Below, one piece after another: positions 1 through 8,437 of a stretch of DNA of 64,000 bases (within the stretch, counting starts at the first letter, position 1; each line of letters opens with the position of its first letter). The translations under genes were made by a program, and so were the position numbers. The stretch spans positions 62,001 to 126,000 of the forward strand of contig CALUXE010000002.1 in assembly GCA_944324675.1 (NCBI GenBank), given 5' to 3'. The notes beneath the pieces are model-generated. The model had not been told where the DNA came from, did not search any database, and saw only the letters and a program-made list of their open reading frames with translations. The stretch comes from an uncultured Elusimicrobiales bacterium. GTDB lineage: Bacteria > Elusimicrobiota > Elusimicrobia > Elusimicrobiales > Elusimicrobiaceae.

Positions 1-1105
1 ACAAGCTTAACATATCCAGCAGGGCCAGATCGTATTTATAAGGCACATCAGAATAAGCAAGATATAGATTAATGAATTTTAATCCGTATAGGTATCTTAT
101 AGCTGTCATTTGGTCGATCTCGTCGCCCCAAGAATCGGGGATTGCATCTTCTTTTTTAGAATTGCCGAAAATGGATTTTTCTCCGTATGATATAATTTTG
201 TTTAACGCTTTAATATTATCCTGAAGGAAAGACAATCTGGAAACCATTTCCATAAAAGAAGTTTGCGTGGCCTTTAAATTAGCCTCATCTATACCCGCGT
301 ATATACTGGTAACCGCCACGAAATTAAAAATCTTTTTTCCGTAAAAAGCTATTTTCTCTTTTGAAAAGAACGACAAGGAAGCCGCGGGTTTCGCTAAATT
401 GATTCCCCTAAGATTGCGCAAGGCCCAAAAAGTAAATAGGGAGACGGCTATCCCGTCAAACGCTTTATCCGTGTTTATGCGCTTCATCTCTTTTTCCAAA
501 GCCAAAAAACTTTTATAGGCCGGGCCTTGCTGTATTTTTTTGTCAAAAGCGTAAAATTCCGCGGACAGTTCCTTTTGAATTTCCGCAGGCGTCTTTTTGT
601 ATTGCGGCAAATTTTTCCAACGAGACATATTTGCCGCCTGTTTGTATAAATCAAAGGCATCGTTTATTTGCCCCTGTTTGATTGTTATGGGTATTTGGGG
701 GTTTTGATTGATTATGGAGGCATATTCGCTTTTAAGGGCGTTATACTCTTGCCGGAGTTTTTGTTCTTCTTCGTTTTCGGTTTGTCTTTTGCGTTCTTCA
801 AGTTTTTTGGAAAGAGAAGTCGATTCTTCGTAAATATGTTTTGGCGTTATCGCGGGGCGCTGTATTTTCGTATTTCTCGGCGATCTATCTTCAAGAGATT
901 TGCCCCAAGTATGCAGAGTCAGTTTTTTCTCCATTTCGGATATTTTTTCGCTCAGCTCTTTGGCTTTCATATATTCTTTGGAATTTGCTTGCTCAGCGTT
1001 TTGAGGAACTTTCCAAGGAAATATCGTAGCGTTTTGTGCAAACGCGGAGAAAACGGGTGTAAATACAAAGGAAAAGGCAATTGTTAAAGCGAAGAGTTTT
1101 TTCAT
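1..1105 (-). CDS. Unrecognised secreted protein, C-terminus cut by window edge
   Basis: An open frame on the minus strand begins at ATG 1105 and runs 368 codons without a stop to the left edge, so the C-terminus is missing. The first 22 or so residues are a typical signal peptide (MKK, a hydrophobic core, then AFA before Q), so the product should be exported. Residues about 45-130 are strongly charged and helical, probably coiled coil. A short hydrophobic stretch lies near residues 205-220. No family is recognised. It is divergent from purB across 155 bp. The plus-strand frames inside it are shadows. The frame itself is convincing because of length, codon pattern and signal peptide; the function is unknown. 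Confidence 0.75.
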   Translation of the reverse strand, partial: MKKLFALTIAFSFVFTPVFSAFAQNATIFPWKVPQNAEQANSKEYMKAKELSEKISEMEKKLTLHTWGKSLEDRSPRNTKIQRPAITPKHIYEESTSLSKKLEERKRQTENEEEQKLRQEYNALKSEYASIINQNPQIPITIKQGQINDAFDLYKQAANMSRWKNLPQYKKTPAEIQKELSAEFYAFDKKIQQGPAYKSFLALEKEMKRINTDKAFDGIAVSLFTFWALRNLRGINLAKPAASLSFFSKEKIAFYGKKIFNFVAVTSIYAGIDEANLKATQTSFMEMVSRLSFLQDNIKALNKIISYGEKSIFGNSKKEDAIPDSWGDEIDQMTAIRYLYGLKFINLYLAYSDVPYKYDLALLDMLSL

Positions 1106-1192
1106 ACATGTCCCCATAATATACCACTTAGCAATATGATAACAACAGATAACAACAGAAGGCAAGAGCCGTAAGTCCTAAACTTGCCTGGG

Positions 1193-1230
1193 AAATAAGA
1201 CCTGCTACAAGTAAATAAGACCTAGTACAA
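1193..1230. repeat. Two 18-bp direct repeats upstream of purB
   Basis: Positions 1193-1210 and 1213-1230 carry the same 18-mer, AAATAAGACCT followed by two variable bases and TACAA, with two mismatches and an exact 20-bp period. A separate AACAACAGA repeat lies at 1141-1159. They sit just upstream of the purB -10 box, so an operator is possible, but no known regulator site is recognised. Confidence 0.45.
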
Positions 1231-1246
1231 CTTTGAAATAATTAAA

Positions 1247-1252
1247 TATAAT
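1247..1252 (+). promoter_or_regulatory. -10 box of purB-purA
   Basis: A perfect TATAAT ends 8 bp before the purB ATG, so the expected transcription start (about 1259) would leave a leader of about 2 nt. No convincing -35 box is seen at normal spacing. A weak AGGA lies 4 nt before the ATG. Confidence 0.5.
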
Positions 1253-1260
1253 AGGAATGT

Positions 1261-2637
1261 ATGGCTTTAAGTCCTTTAGACGGAAGATATGGCAAGGCTC
1301 TTAAAGAGTTGGCCGCTTTGGCCGGTGAGGACCGCCTGATTGTTATGAGAATCAAGGCGGAGTGTATGTATTTGCTTGCTTTGGCGGAAAGCGGAATATT
1401 CAAAATATCCGCCGCGGATAAAAAGAAAATACTTTCCTTGGCGCAGGCGTCAAAAGATGCCGTCGAAACGGTAAAACTTATAGAAAACGAAGGCTTTAAA
1501 GGCATAGCAGCCACAAGACACGATGTCAAAGCCGTGGAATATTATCTGCGTCTGTCTTTTGAGGAAAAAGGCTTGGGCAAATATATCCAATGGCTGCATT
1601 TCGCCTTAACTTCCGAAGATGTAAACAGCCTCTGTTACGCCGTAATGATGAGAGACGCCTTGCAATATCTTTTGATCCCCGCCCTGGAAGATATACTCTC
1701 TGCCTTGCGCGGCTTCGCGAAAACTTACGCGAGCGACGTGCTTTTGGCTCGCACGCACGGGCAGGCGGCGGTGCCGACCACTTTCGGCAAAGAGTTTAAA
1801 GTTTTTGAGTATCGCCTCTCAAGGCAGATAAAACAGCTTAAGAAACAGCAAATTTCCTGTAAATTCGGCGGCGCCGTAGGTTGTTATAACGCGCACGCCG
1901 CGGCGTTTGGAAATATTGATTGGCCAAAATTTTCAAAAAATTTTATAGAAACATTCAATAAAGGCCGAAAAAGCAAAATATTTTTGTGGGAAGTCGCTAC
2001 CCAGATAGATCCCCACGATTCTTATGCGGAACTCTTTGACAATTTGCGCCGTATAAATATGATATTGTTGGATTTATCGCAGGATATTTGGCGCTATATA
2101 TCCGACGGTTTGATAAGGCAAAAAAAGGTCAGGGGCGAGGTGGGCTCTTCCACAATGCCGCAGAAGGTAAATCCGATAGATTTTGAGCAGGCTGAAGGCA
2201 ATCTTGGGCTTGCCAACGCTTTGTTCGGGTTTTTCAGCGGAAAGCTGACGGTATCTAGGTTGCAGAGGGATTTATCGGATTCTACGGTATTAAGGAATAT
2301 CGCTTGCGCTTTTGGATATTGCTTGACTGCTTATAAAGCTCTAGACGGGGGTTTGTCAAAGATAAAGGCGGATACTCAATACGCCTTGGAGCAAGTGCGC
2401 TCCCATCCGGAAGTTATCGCGGAAGCATTGCAAATCTTGCTTAGAACTTACGGCAGGCAAGACGCTTATGAAAGCCTTAAAAAGCTCACCCGCGGCAAAA
2501 AAATAAACTCCGAAGACATTGACGCTTTTGTGGAAAATTTAGACTTGACGCCGCCCCAAAGGAAGAAACTTCTTTCCCTTAAAGCGGAAGAATATATCGG
2601 CCTGTCGGCCGAAATTGCGAGGAAGGTTTATTTATGA
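1261..2637 (+). CDS. purB: Adenylosuccinate lyase
   Basis: Splits adenylosuccinate to AMP and SAICAR to AICAR in purine synthesis, in the cytosol. The 458-residue length is normal. The fumarase/aspartase superfamily signature is present as SSTMPQKVNPIDFEQAE (about residues 296-312), along with an N-terminal SPLDGRY and the TSEDVNS and ARTHGQ segments typical of PurB. Its stop overlaps the purA start in ATGA, so the two are translationally coupled. Together they convert IMP to AMP, and the lyase also serves the IMP branch. The start is ATG 1261, next to a -10 box that predicts an almost leaderless mRNA. Confidence 0.96.
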   Translation: MALSPLDGRYGKALKELAALAGEDRLIVMRIKAECMYLLALAESGIFKISAADKKKILSLAQASKDAVETVKLIENEGFKGIAATRHDVKAVEYYLRLSFEEKGLGKYIQWLHFALTSEDVNSLCYAVMMRDALQYLLIPALEDILSALRGFAKTYASDVLLARTHGQAAVPTTFGKEFKVFEYRLSRQIKQLKKQQISCKFGGAVGCYNAHAAAFGNIDWPKFSKNFIETFNKGRKSKIFLWEVATQIDPHDSYAELFDNLRRINMILLDLSQDIWRYISDGLIRQKKVRGEVGSSTMPQKVNPIDFEQAEGNLGLANALFGFFSGKLTVSRLQRDLSDSTVLRNIACAFGYCLTAYKALDGGLSKIKADTQYALEQVRSHPEVIAEALQILLRTYGRQDAYESLKKLTRGKKINSEDIDAFVENLDLTPPQRKKLLSLKAEEYIGLSAEIARKVYL

Positions 2638-3656
2638 TAGATATAGTATCCGGCGGACAGGCCGGCGATGAAGGAAAAGGCAAGATCTCGGCGTATCTTT
2701 CCTATAAGGGTAATTACTCTTATTGCGTCCGCATAGGCGGGCCGAATGCGGGCCATACGGTTTTGCATCGGGGCAGCAAGTATACTTTGAAGAATATTCC
2801 TTCCGGTTTTCTTAACCCTAAAACCAAACTGGTCTTGGGCGCGGGCGCGTATACCAAAACAGATTGGCTTTTGAAGGAAGTCGAGCTTACCGGTACAAAA
2901 GACCGTCTTATAATCGACCCTATGGCCGTACTCATTGAAGATAGACATACCTCCGCGGAGAAAGGCGACAGCCATTTTATGTCTGCTGTCGGCAGCGTGG
3001 GCACGGGCTTGGGGCAGGCGGTAAAAGAACGCATAGAAAGGCGCGAGCTTAAATTCGCCAAGGATGAACCTGTTCTTAAAGAATTTATACGGGACGTACC
3101 CGAACTTTTAAATAAGTCCTTGGCTAAAGGGGAAGATATTTTGGTTGAGGGAACCCAAGGCGTTAAGCTTTCGCTTTTACACGGGGAATATCCTTTTGTT
3201 ACATCACGCGATACAACCGCGTCTACATTTTTGGGCGAGGCCGGGCTCGGCCCCAAAGCGGTAAGGGATTGCTGGGTCATTTTTAAGCCTTACGTGAGCA
3301 GAGTGGGCCCGGGGCCTTTGGCAAGCGAGATTTTTGACGAGAAAGAATTGGAGCTTTACCACGGCAAAGGCTGCGAAATAGGCAGCGTCAGCAAAAGGCT
3401 TAGAAGGATAGGTCGTTTTGAAGACGAAACGGCCAGAAAGGCCATTATACTTAATACCGCCACCAAAATAGCTATTACCCATATAGATCTTTTTGCGGGC
3501 AATGACGCGGGTACGGTAAGCGCCTACGAACAATTCAGCGGCGAGGCCAAAAAATTCTTGGAGCATTTGCAAGAGATACTTAAAAGCACCTATCCGTATC
3601 CGGAACTTAAACTGATTTCCAACGGGCCGGAATTGGAAGATATGGTGGTTCTATAA
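2634..3656 (+). CDS. purA: Adenylosuccinate synthetase, compact form
   Basis: Makes adenylosuccinate from IMP, aspartate and GTP. The N-terminal GGQAGDEGKGK P-loop-like segment, GGPNAGHT, GTGLGQAV, VEGTQG and TSRDTTAS are all PurA motifs. At 340 residues it is much shorter than the usual bacterial enzyme of about 430, and closer to the compact form known from archaea. The frame is intact and ends in a clear terminator, so this is not a truncation by frameshift. ATG 2634 overlaps the purB stop. The missing length appears spread over internal and C-terminal segments, which suggests a distinct lineage and possibly transfer. Confidence 0.92.
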   Translation: MIDIVSGGQAGDEGKGKISAYLSYKGNYSYCVRIGGPNAGHTVLHRGSKYTLKNIPSGFLNPKTKLVLGAGAYTKTDWLLKEVELTGTKDRLIIDPMAVLIEDRHTSAEKGDSHFMSAVGSVGTGLGQAVKERIERRELKFAKDEPVLKEFIRDVPELLNKSLAKGEDILVEGTQGVKLSLLHGEYPFVTSRDTTASTFLGEAGLGPKAVRDCWVIFKPYVSRVGPGPLASEIFDEKELELYHGKGCEIGSVSKRLRRIGRFEDETARKAIILNTATKIAITHIDLFAGNDAGTVSAYEQFSGEAKKFLEHLQEILKSTYPYPELKLISNGPELEDMVVL

Positions 3657-3670
3657 GTTTTGCCAACAGC

Positions 3671-3699
3671 AAAAGCCGCCTAGAAGGGGCGGCTTTTTT
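3671..3699 (+). terminator. Terminator after purA
   Basis: Inverted repeat AAAAGCCGCC / GGCGGCTTTT with a 7-nt loop followed by a T run, 15 bp after the purA stop. Confidence 0.9.
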
Positions 3700-3845
3700 A
3701 AATAGCGCCCTTAAAAGCAGGCAAGAGTTTTGCTCTTGGAATATGCCGCGCCGTATTGCAAAGAGCTGAAAAACCTTCTAAAAACGGATTGCAAAAGGAA
3801 TAAAAATTGTCAATAATGAATACATAGACCGCGGAGGAATATTTT

Positions 3846-5585
3846 ATGAAATCCTATGCTGTTGACAGTATTTACGCTTTTATCATAGTTGTGGCGGTTT
3901 TTTTGGTTTTGCCCTTCTTCGTTCCTATGGAGGAAGACGAATATGTATCCGCCCCGGTCGGCGAATATTCCATAGAGGAAGAAAAGCCTGAAATATTTAC
4001 CAGAATAATCGATAGGGTTTCCTCTTTCTATCGGCTGAAAAAGAAGAAGAAAGCCTCCTTTGCCGATAGCTTGTCTTCCAAGAACTCCTCGGACGAAAAA
4101 GGGAAGCCTTTTTCGGCTGGGAGCTCCGCTGGGGAAGGCGGCGGGGAAGATACCTCAAACGCCCTAACGGCAGCCCTCCCCCCGAGCGAGGCCGATGATC
4201 GGGCAAGCAGTCCGATCGGGCTGCATAACGCGAGCGTTTCTTCTATTCCCTCCATGGCGGAACTTGACGGCAAGGAATATAAAATAATGCCGGACCCTTA
4301 CGGAAATCAATATGTTATGGTTAAGGGCGGGCCCATAGCGCTTAAGTACTTTCTTGCAAAAGGCGGCAGAATAGTCAAACCCGCGTACAATTATCAAAAG
4401 AATGTTAATTTGCCGGTTAATATGAAAAGCGCAAATATTCGTTACGGCGGCGGAGATTTATCTTCCGGGCATAGCGGATCTGCCTACGTAAAAGGGGATA
4501 TATCCTCTTATAAAGGGCGCGGCGGCGGTAAAATAAGGGGTTTTAATCAAGGCAAAGCGGCGGAATTGAGAGAGGAGGACGGGGGCGCCTCTAGGTTGGG
4601 GAGTAGAGGCGTGAACTCCGATTTTGACATAAGCGGTTTTGATTTCGGTTCGGGCGAGAGTTTTGGCGAGCTGCGGAAAAATTTATCAGCCAAGAGCGGC
4701 GGCGGTTCCGGTGGCGATAATACCGAAGACCAGGCCAACAGAACGCCAAAAGTTTACAAACTGCAAAACGCCAGCCCTTTTGTGAGCGAAAACTCTATGG
4801 GAGTGTCACTGCGGAAGGAAAATGACGGCATAACCATTGACTCAGAGTCTACGACCGAATCCGAATTAAACACTCAGGAGCAACAGGTTTCCAGGAATCT
4901 CGTATCAATAAGCATAGAGGCGGGATATGAAAACTCTTTGGGAATAATTCCAGACAATGCCGGTACTCGCAAAGCGATGACGCGCGAGCTTTTAGGTAAT
5001 TCAACCTTTATTGGAAGTTCCGAGCAGGGGCAAGTGGAGGATCCCTGGATATTGCCCGACAATATAGACAACGGCCCCGGCAAAGAGTTTTTTGAAGCGA
5101 ACAAAGACGTTTTGTTGGGCAGCGAGGCGGTCAGCTTCAAGGAATGGGAAGACAACGATATTTATTACAACAATGTCCGCGGCGAAATAGAAAACACGAC
5201 AAAAGGGGCGGTTACTCCTCTGATTATGATAAACGGCCAAAAAGGGCCCTTTACCATGCAGGTTATGCCCGAAGACAGTTATTATTACAAAGTGACTTCC
5301 AATTTGCTTAACAATAAAGTTCGAAAGGTGGATGAAGGGGGCGAAGTTGATTTAAACCGAATAGACAGGAACAGGGTTTTGGTCGTAGTTCCAGAAAGGC
5401 CCTTGGCCGAAAATTTAAAGAAAGACGGATATAAAGTCGCCGTATTTGACAAATATATAGTAACGCCTGGCAATTTAAAGAATTTTTACGATCAAACCGC
5501 TAACGCCATTAAGGATATAGAGGAAGGCAAGAAAGCCGATCAGGAAACGAAGAAACAGGATATAGCGCGTTTATTAAAGGATTGA
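3846..5585 (+). CDS. Membrane-anchored paralogue A, unknown function
   Basis: A 579-residue protein with one N-terminal membrane segment (about residues 9-27), then a short acidic stretch and a conserved motif with IFTRIIDRVSSFYRLKKKKK at about 50-69. The middle is long, Gly/Ser-rich and low in complexity. The C-terminal 90 residues look folded (RNRVLVVVPERPLAENLKK onward) and end in a charged helix. The two larger genes at 6393 and 8438 share the same plan: anchor, acidic patch, basic helix with an aromatic-Tyr motif, variable linker, alpha/beta tail. A GGAGG ribosome site precedes ATG 3846. The bulk is probably periplasmic. No family is recognised. Confidence 0.75.
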   Translation: MKSYAVDSIYAFIIVVAVFLVLPFFVPMEEDEYVSAPVGEYSIEEEKPEIFTRIIDRVSSFYRLKKKKKASFADSLSSKNSSDEKGKPFSAGSSAGEGGGEDTSNALTAALPPSEADDRASSPIGLHNASVSSIPSMAELDGKEYKIMPDPYGNQYVMVKGGPIALKYFLAKGGRIVKPAYNYQKNVNLPVNMKSANIRYGGGDLSSGHSGSAYVKGDISSYKGRGGGKIRGFNQGKAAELREEDGGASRLGSRGVNSDFDISGFDFGSGESFGELRKNLSAKSGGGSGGDNTEDQANRTPKVYKLQNASPFVSENSMGVSLRKENDGITIDSESTTESELNTQEQQVSRNLVSISIEAGYENSLGIIPDNAGTRKAMTRELLGNSTFIGSSEQGQVEDPWILPDNIDNGPGKEFFEANKDVLLGSEAVSFKEWEDNDIYYNNVRGEIENTTKGAVTPLIMINGQKGPFTMQVMPEDSYYYKVTSNLLNNKVRKVDEGGEVDLNRIDRNRVLVVVPERPLAENLKKDGYKVAVFDKYIVTPGNLKNFYDQTANAIKDIEEGKKADQETKKQDIARLLKD

Positions 5586-5621
5586 TTTGGGCCCTAGGAC
5601 CCATGTGTTTTTGGGCCCAAA
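5586..5621 (+). other. Inverted repeat after paralogue A
   Basis: TTTGGGCCC (5586-5594) and GGGCCCAAA (5613-5621) form a perfect 9-bp stem right after the stop codon. Only a broken T run follows, so termination would be weak; it may act as an mRNA 3' end stabiliser inside the operon. Confidence 0.5.
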
Positions 5622-5712
5622 AACCCTTGTTTTGCGGTCGCTTATTTAATACATTTTAATAAGGAAGCGTTGTTTTTTACAGCTTTGATATTAATTTATG
5701 GAGTAAAAGAAT

Positions 5713-6366
5713 ATGAAGAAAAAGTTCTTGTTCGTCTTGGCTCTTTCGATATTCGCGTTTGGCGCCCTTCCGGCTCATGCCGATTATCATATGTATTGCA
5801 AGATAAACGAAGTAGAGTATGAGTTGGGCGACGTAATTAAGAGGTTTGGCAATTACAGTAAAGCCGTTATCGGCTGCTGCAATATAACAAAGGTCTGCGG
5901 CCCCAATTACATATCTAACGTGGAGGGCCCGGAATATTTGCATTCTCTTTCCTTAATAGCGGCGAAATATAATCATTTATGGGCGCTGAAGTATCTTATA
6001 GAGGTCAGACGCGTGGGATACGAAAGCTGGCCCCTGAAGAAAGGCAGCGACGGCCATTACCGGGACTATAAAGATTATACCCAGCTTATGTACGCCATAA
6101 AGAACGGCAATGCCGATATGGTGAATTATTTGTTGGAAAAAGGGGCGAACCCCCGCCTGTCTAACCAATATGGCGAAGACTCTATGGATATAGCCAACAC
6201 TGTCGACAGTCCCGAAGTAAAAGAAATCATAAAAAAAGCGTGGAGTTCCTACAGATATAAACTTAACGTTAAATACAAAAGGGAAATTTTGGAACTCAAA
6301 GACTATAATTACGAAGAAGTTTTTGACGGGTTTTTAAGAACGATCAATTCCGAAGATAACATATAG
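5713..6366 (+). CDS. Secreted ankyrin-repeat-like protein
   Basis: A 217-residue protein with a clear signal peptide (MKKKFLFVLALSIFAF, cleavage after AHA near residue 23). Residues about 80-165 carry ankyrin-like helix pairs: HSLSLIAAKYNHLWALKYLI and TQLMYAIKNGNADMVNYLLE followed by KGANPRLSNQYGEDSMDIA. Six cysteines lie in the first 60 mature residues or so (for example CKINEVE, CCNITKVC), suggesting disulfides in the periplasm. It lies between paralogues A and B, 127 bp after A and 26 bp before B, so co-expression is likely. Ankyrin repeats usually bind protein partners, and the neighbouring anchored proteins are obvious candidates, but that is inference. Confidence 0.75.
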   Translation: MKKKFLFVLALSIFAFGALPAHADYHMYCKINEVEYELGDVIKRFGNYSKAVIGCCNITKVCGPNYISNVEGPEYLHSLSLIAAKYNHLWALKYLIEVRRVGYESWPLKKGSDGHYRDYKDYTQLMYAIKNGNADMVNYLLEKGANPRLSNQYGEDSMDIANTVDSPEVKEIIKKAWSSYRYKLNVKYKREILELKDYNYEEVFDGFLRTINSEDNI

Positions 6367-6392
6367 TCAAACGGACTCGAGAGGAGGCGGTT

Positions 6393-8390
6393 ATGACGCA
6401 TAAGAATATAAGAAATATATTTATATGGGTTTTAGCCGCCTTGGCGTTATTTTTGGTTGTTCCGTTTGTATTTCAAGAAGATATCGGCGGCAAAAACGGC
6501 AGCGGCGCGTCAATGGATGGCGAAGGGCTGCTGCCTGTGGTCAGTTCGGAAAATCCTTTAACCAAATATATGAAGAAGTTGGCGGAATTCTACGGCCTTA
6601 AGAAGAAAGAGGCCCCCGCTCGTAATTCTTTTGCCGAAGGGGATGGCTATTACGAAGAAGGCTTGGTATACATGAAAGAAGCTTTCGACGCTCTGTTGGC
6701 CAGCCCTAAGGAGGGTTCGTCCTCTTATGAGTGGGACTCGGGACTTTCGGACGAGGAAATCGATTCCGTTCGTGCGGCGTATGGCAAAGGGGATGGAATA
6801 TCTTTGGAACGAGGTACCGTAATTGCCTCGCCCGGCCTTGTTTTAAAACCTTCGCTTAACGGCTATTCGATAGAAGGTAAGTTCTATAAGAATGGGACCT
6901 ACCCCTCCCTGAAAGACAAACGAAATATAGAAAAAGCTTTAAGCAAATTTCATAAAGAGAAAGCGGCTCAAAAAGGTTTAACTGCCGCCTATGTGCGAAA
7001 TCCGGACGGAAGCTTGAGCGTAAAATATATGTCTCCTGGAAGTTTGGCCGCGCCGGTTAGCGGCAATTTGTACGCTTCAAATACGAACCGAGACAGGGAC
7101 TATTATCGCGGCGCGCGGATAATATCCAGGAAAGATTCCGATCCATCTTCAGCGGAGGGCAGGCTTTCCGGCGGATCGTCAAAGAAAGGGGATAGTTCTT
7201 CCTTTGATGATATAGAGACCGCATATGAAAGTCTATCCAATAGAATCAGGGAGTATCTTAATGATAAAGAAGCCTCCTCGGAAGAAGAAAAAACTCAGGG
7301 CGATCCCTCCGAACAAAACCTTTCCCGGGACCTTATAGCAAATTCCAACCGCGCGCCGGTAAGTCTATTGATGACATCTCAATTAAGGCAATCGCCTAAC
7401 AAAATACCTAGTGAGGAGTATTTAAATGCCCCGATAGTGGCGTTAAGGCTTCCAAATATCTATGCCAATATCGGATCAGTAAGCGATCTGCTGAGGAGAT
7501 ATGGAATAAAAGACAATTTAAATTTCAGAGAAAAGCAGCTGCCCATTATTGCGCCGGGTACAAGCAGAGAGGAAATTCGCGAGATAATGTCGGAATGGGG
7601 CAAAACTCTGCAGGAATTAAAATCGGAAGAAGGCCTTTTAAGAGTGTTTTCCCCCGCCATGATACCCGATACGGTTTTTACCGGCGGGAACAATGATCCT
7701 GATATTTATGTCGGATATCCGCGGGTGCCGTATATGGATATAAATAGGGCCGGCCAACCTGTTCCCACCAGTTTTTCCGAGGTGTTTTTAAATAGGACGG
7801 GGCTTTCCAATATGTTATACGCGATGGGCGGCCCCCAATGGGTGGATTTGGATGTCGCGGCATTGCAAGAACGCTATTACGCTTTGGATAATATGCGCGG
7901 CGAAAATAATAAGTATTTACAGACTCTTGGGGAAAACAAAGCCCTAAGAAAACAAATGCCCAAAGTGGTATTTTATTTGGGAAAAATGGCCAAAAATGAG
8001 GGCAATGTGGCGGTGGCGTCTCCCTCGTCATTTTTATACGTATACGCGCCGAATATGGCTCCCGACTTTATATTGGGGGGAGATAAAATGTCTTCCTTTA
8101 GGCAAATGCCCGCCGAAATATTTTTGGACAACGTTAATGAGAGCGGAAGCAACAATATCGTTATAGTTAATGACGATAAGATTAAAGACACGTTAAATAA
8201 AGCCGGGGTAAAAAACGTTTCCGTAATAGAAACAGATAGGCTTTCTTCCGGCACGCCGGAAGACGTGGCATATGTAATAGGCATTTTAAAGGACGTTGTT
8301 AAGCAAAGGGTAATGTCCGATGAAGCCCTGAAACAGGAGTTTATAAAAATCATGAAAGAGGCCGACAAAAAAGAAAAGGGGAAAAAGTGA
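6393..8390 (+). CDS. Membrane-anchored paralogue B, unknown function
   Basis: A 665-residue member of the local family. The N-terminal anchor (about residues 9-27, ending FLVVPFVFQED) and PLTKYMKKLAEFYGLKKKEA (about 53-72) match paralogue A closely. The central part is charged and Ser/Gly-rich. The C-terminal third is more ordered and ends with SNNIVIVNDDKIKDTLNKAG, a helix and a Lys-rich tail, comparable to the end of A. A strong GAGGAGG ribosome site precedes ATG 6393. The single anchor and absence of cysteines suggest an inner-membrane protein with a large periplasmic part, though the orientation is not proven. No catalytic motif is recognised. Confidence 0.75.
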   Translation: MTHKNIRNIFIWVLAALALFLVVPFVFQEDIGGKNGSGASMDGEGLLPVVSSENPLTKYMKKLAEFYGLKKKEAPARNSFAEGDGYYEEGLVYMKEAFDALLASPKEGSSSYEWDSGLSDEEIDSVRAAYGKGDGISLERGTVIASPGLVLKPSLNGYSIEGKFYKNGTYPSLKDKRNIEKALSKFHKEKAAQKGLTAAYVRNPDGSLSVKYMSPGSLAAPVSGNLYASNTNRDRDYYRGARIISRKDSDPSSAEGRLSGGSSKKGDSSSFDDIETAYESLSNRIREYLNDKEASSEEEKTQGDPSEQNLSRDLIANSNRAPVSLLMTSQLRQSPNKIPSEEYLNAPIVALRLPNIYANIGSVSDLLRRYGIKDNLNFREKQLPIIAPGTSREEIREIMSEWGKTLQELKSEEGLLRVFSPAMIPDTVFTGGNNDPDIYVGYPRVPYMDINRAGQPVPTSFSEVFLNRTGLSNMLYAMGGPQWVDLDVAALQERYYALDNMRGENNKYLQTLGENKALRKQMPKVVFYLGKMAKNEGNVAVASPSSFLYVYAPNMAPDFILGGDKMSSFRQMPAEIFLDNVNESGSNNIVIVNDDKIKDTLNKAGVKNVSVIETDRLSSGTPEDVAYVIGILKDVVKQRVMSDEALKQEFIKIMKEADKKEKGKK

Positions 8391-8413
8391 TTACCTCGGG
8401 CAGAATAGTTTAA

Positions 8414-8419
8414 TATAAT
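8414..8419 (+). promoter_or_regulatory. Possible -10 box before paralogue C
   Basis: TATAAT 19 bp upstream of the ATG at 8438, with an AGAGGG ribosome site between. No good -35 box is seen. It may give paralogue C its own transcript as well as readthrough from B. Confidence 0.4.
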
Positions 8420-8437
8420 TTACAGAGGGCAAATTTT

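Noticed and set aside
668-1087. Plus-strand open frames at the left end
   Set aside because: They lie opposite a longer minus-strand frame with a signal peptide and normal composition, and their own protein is Phe-rich and without motifs.
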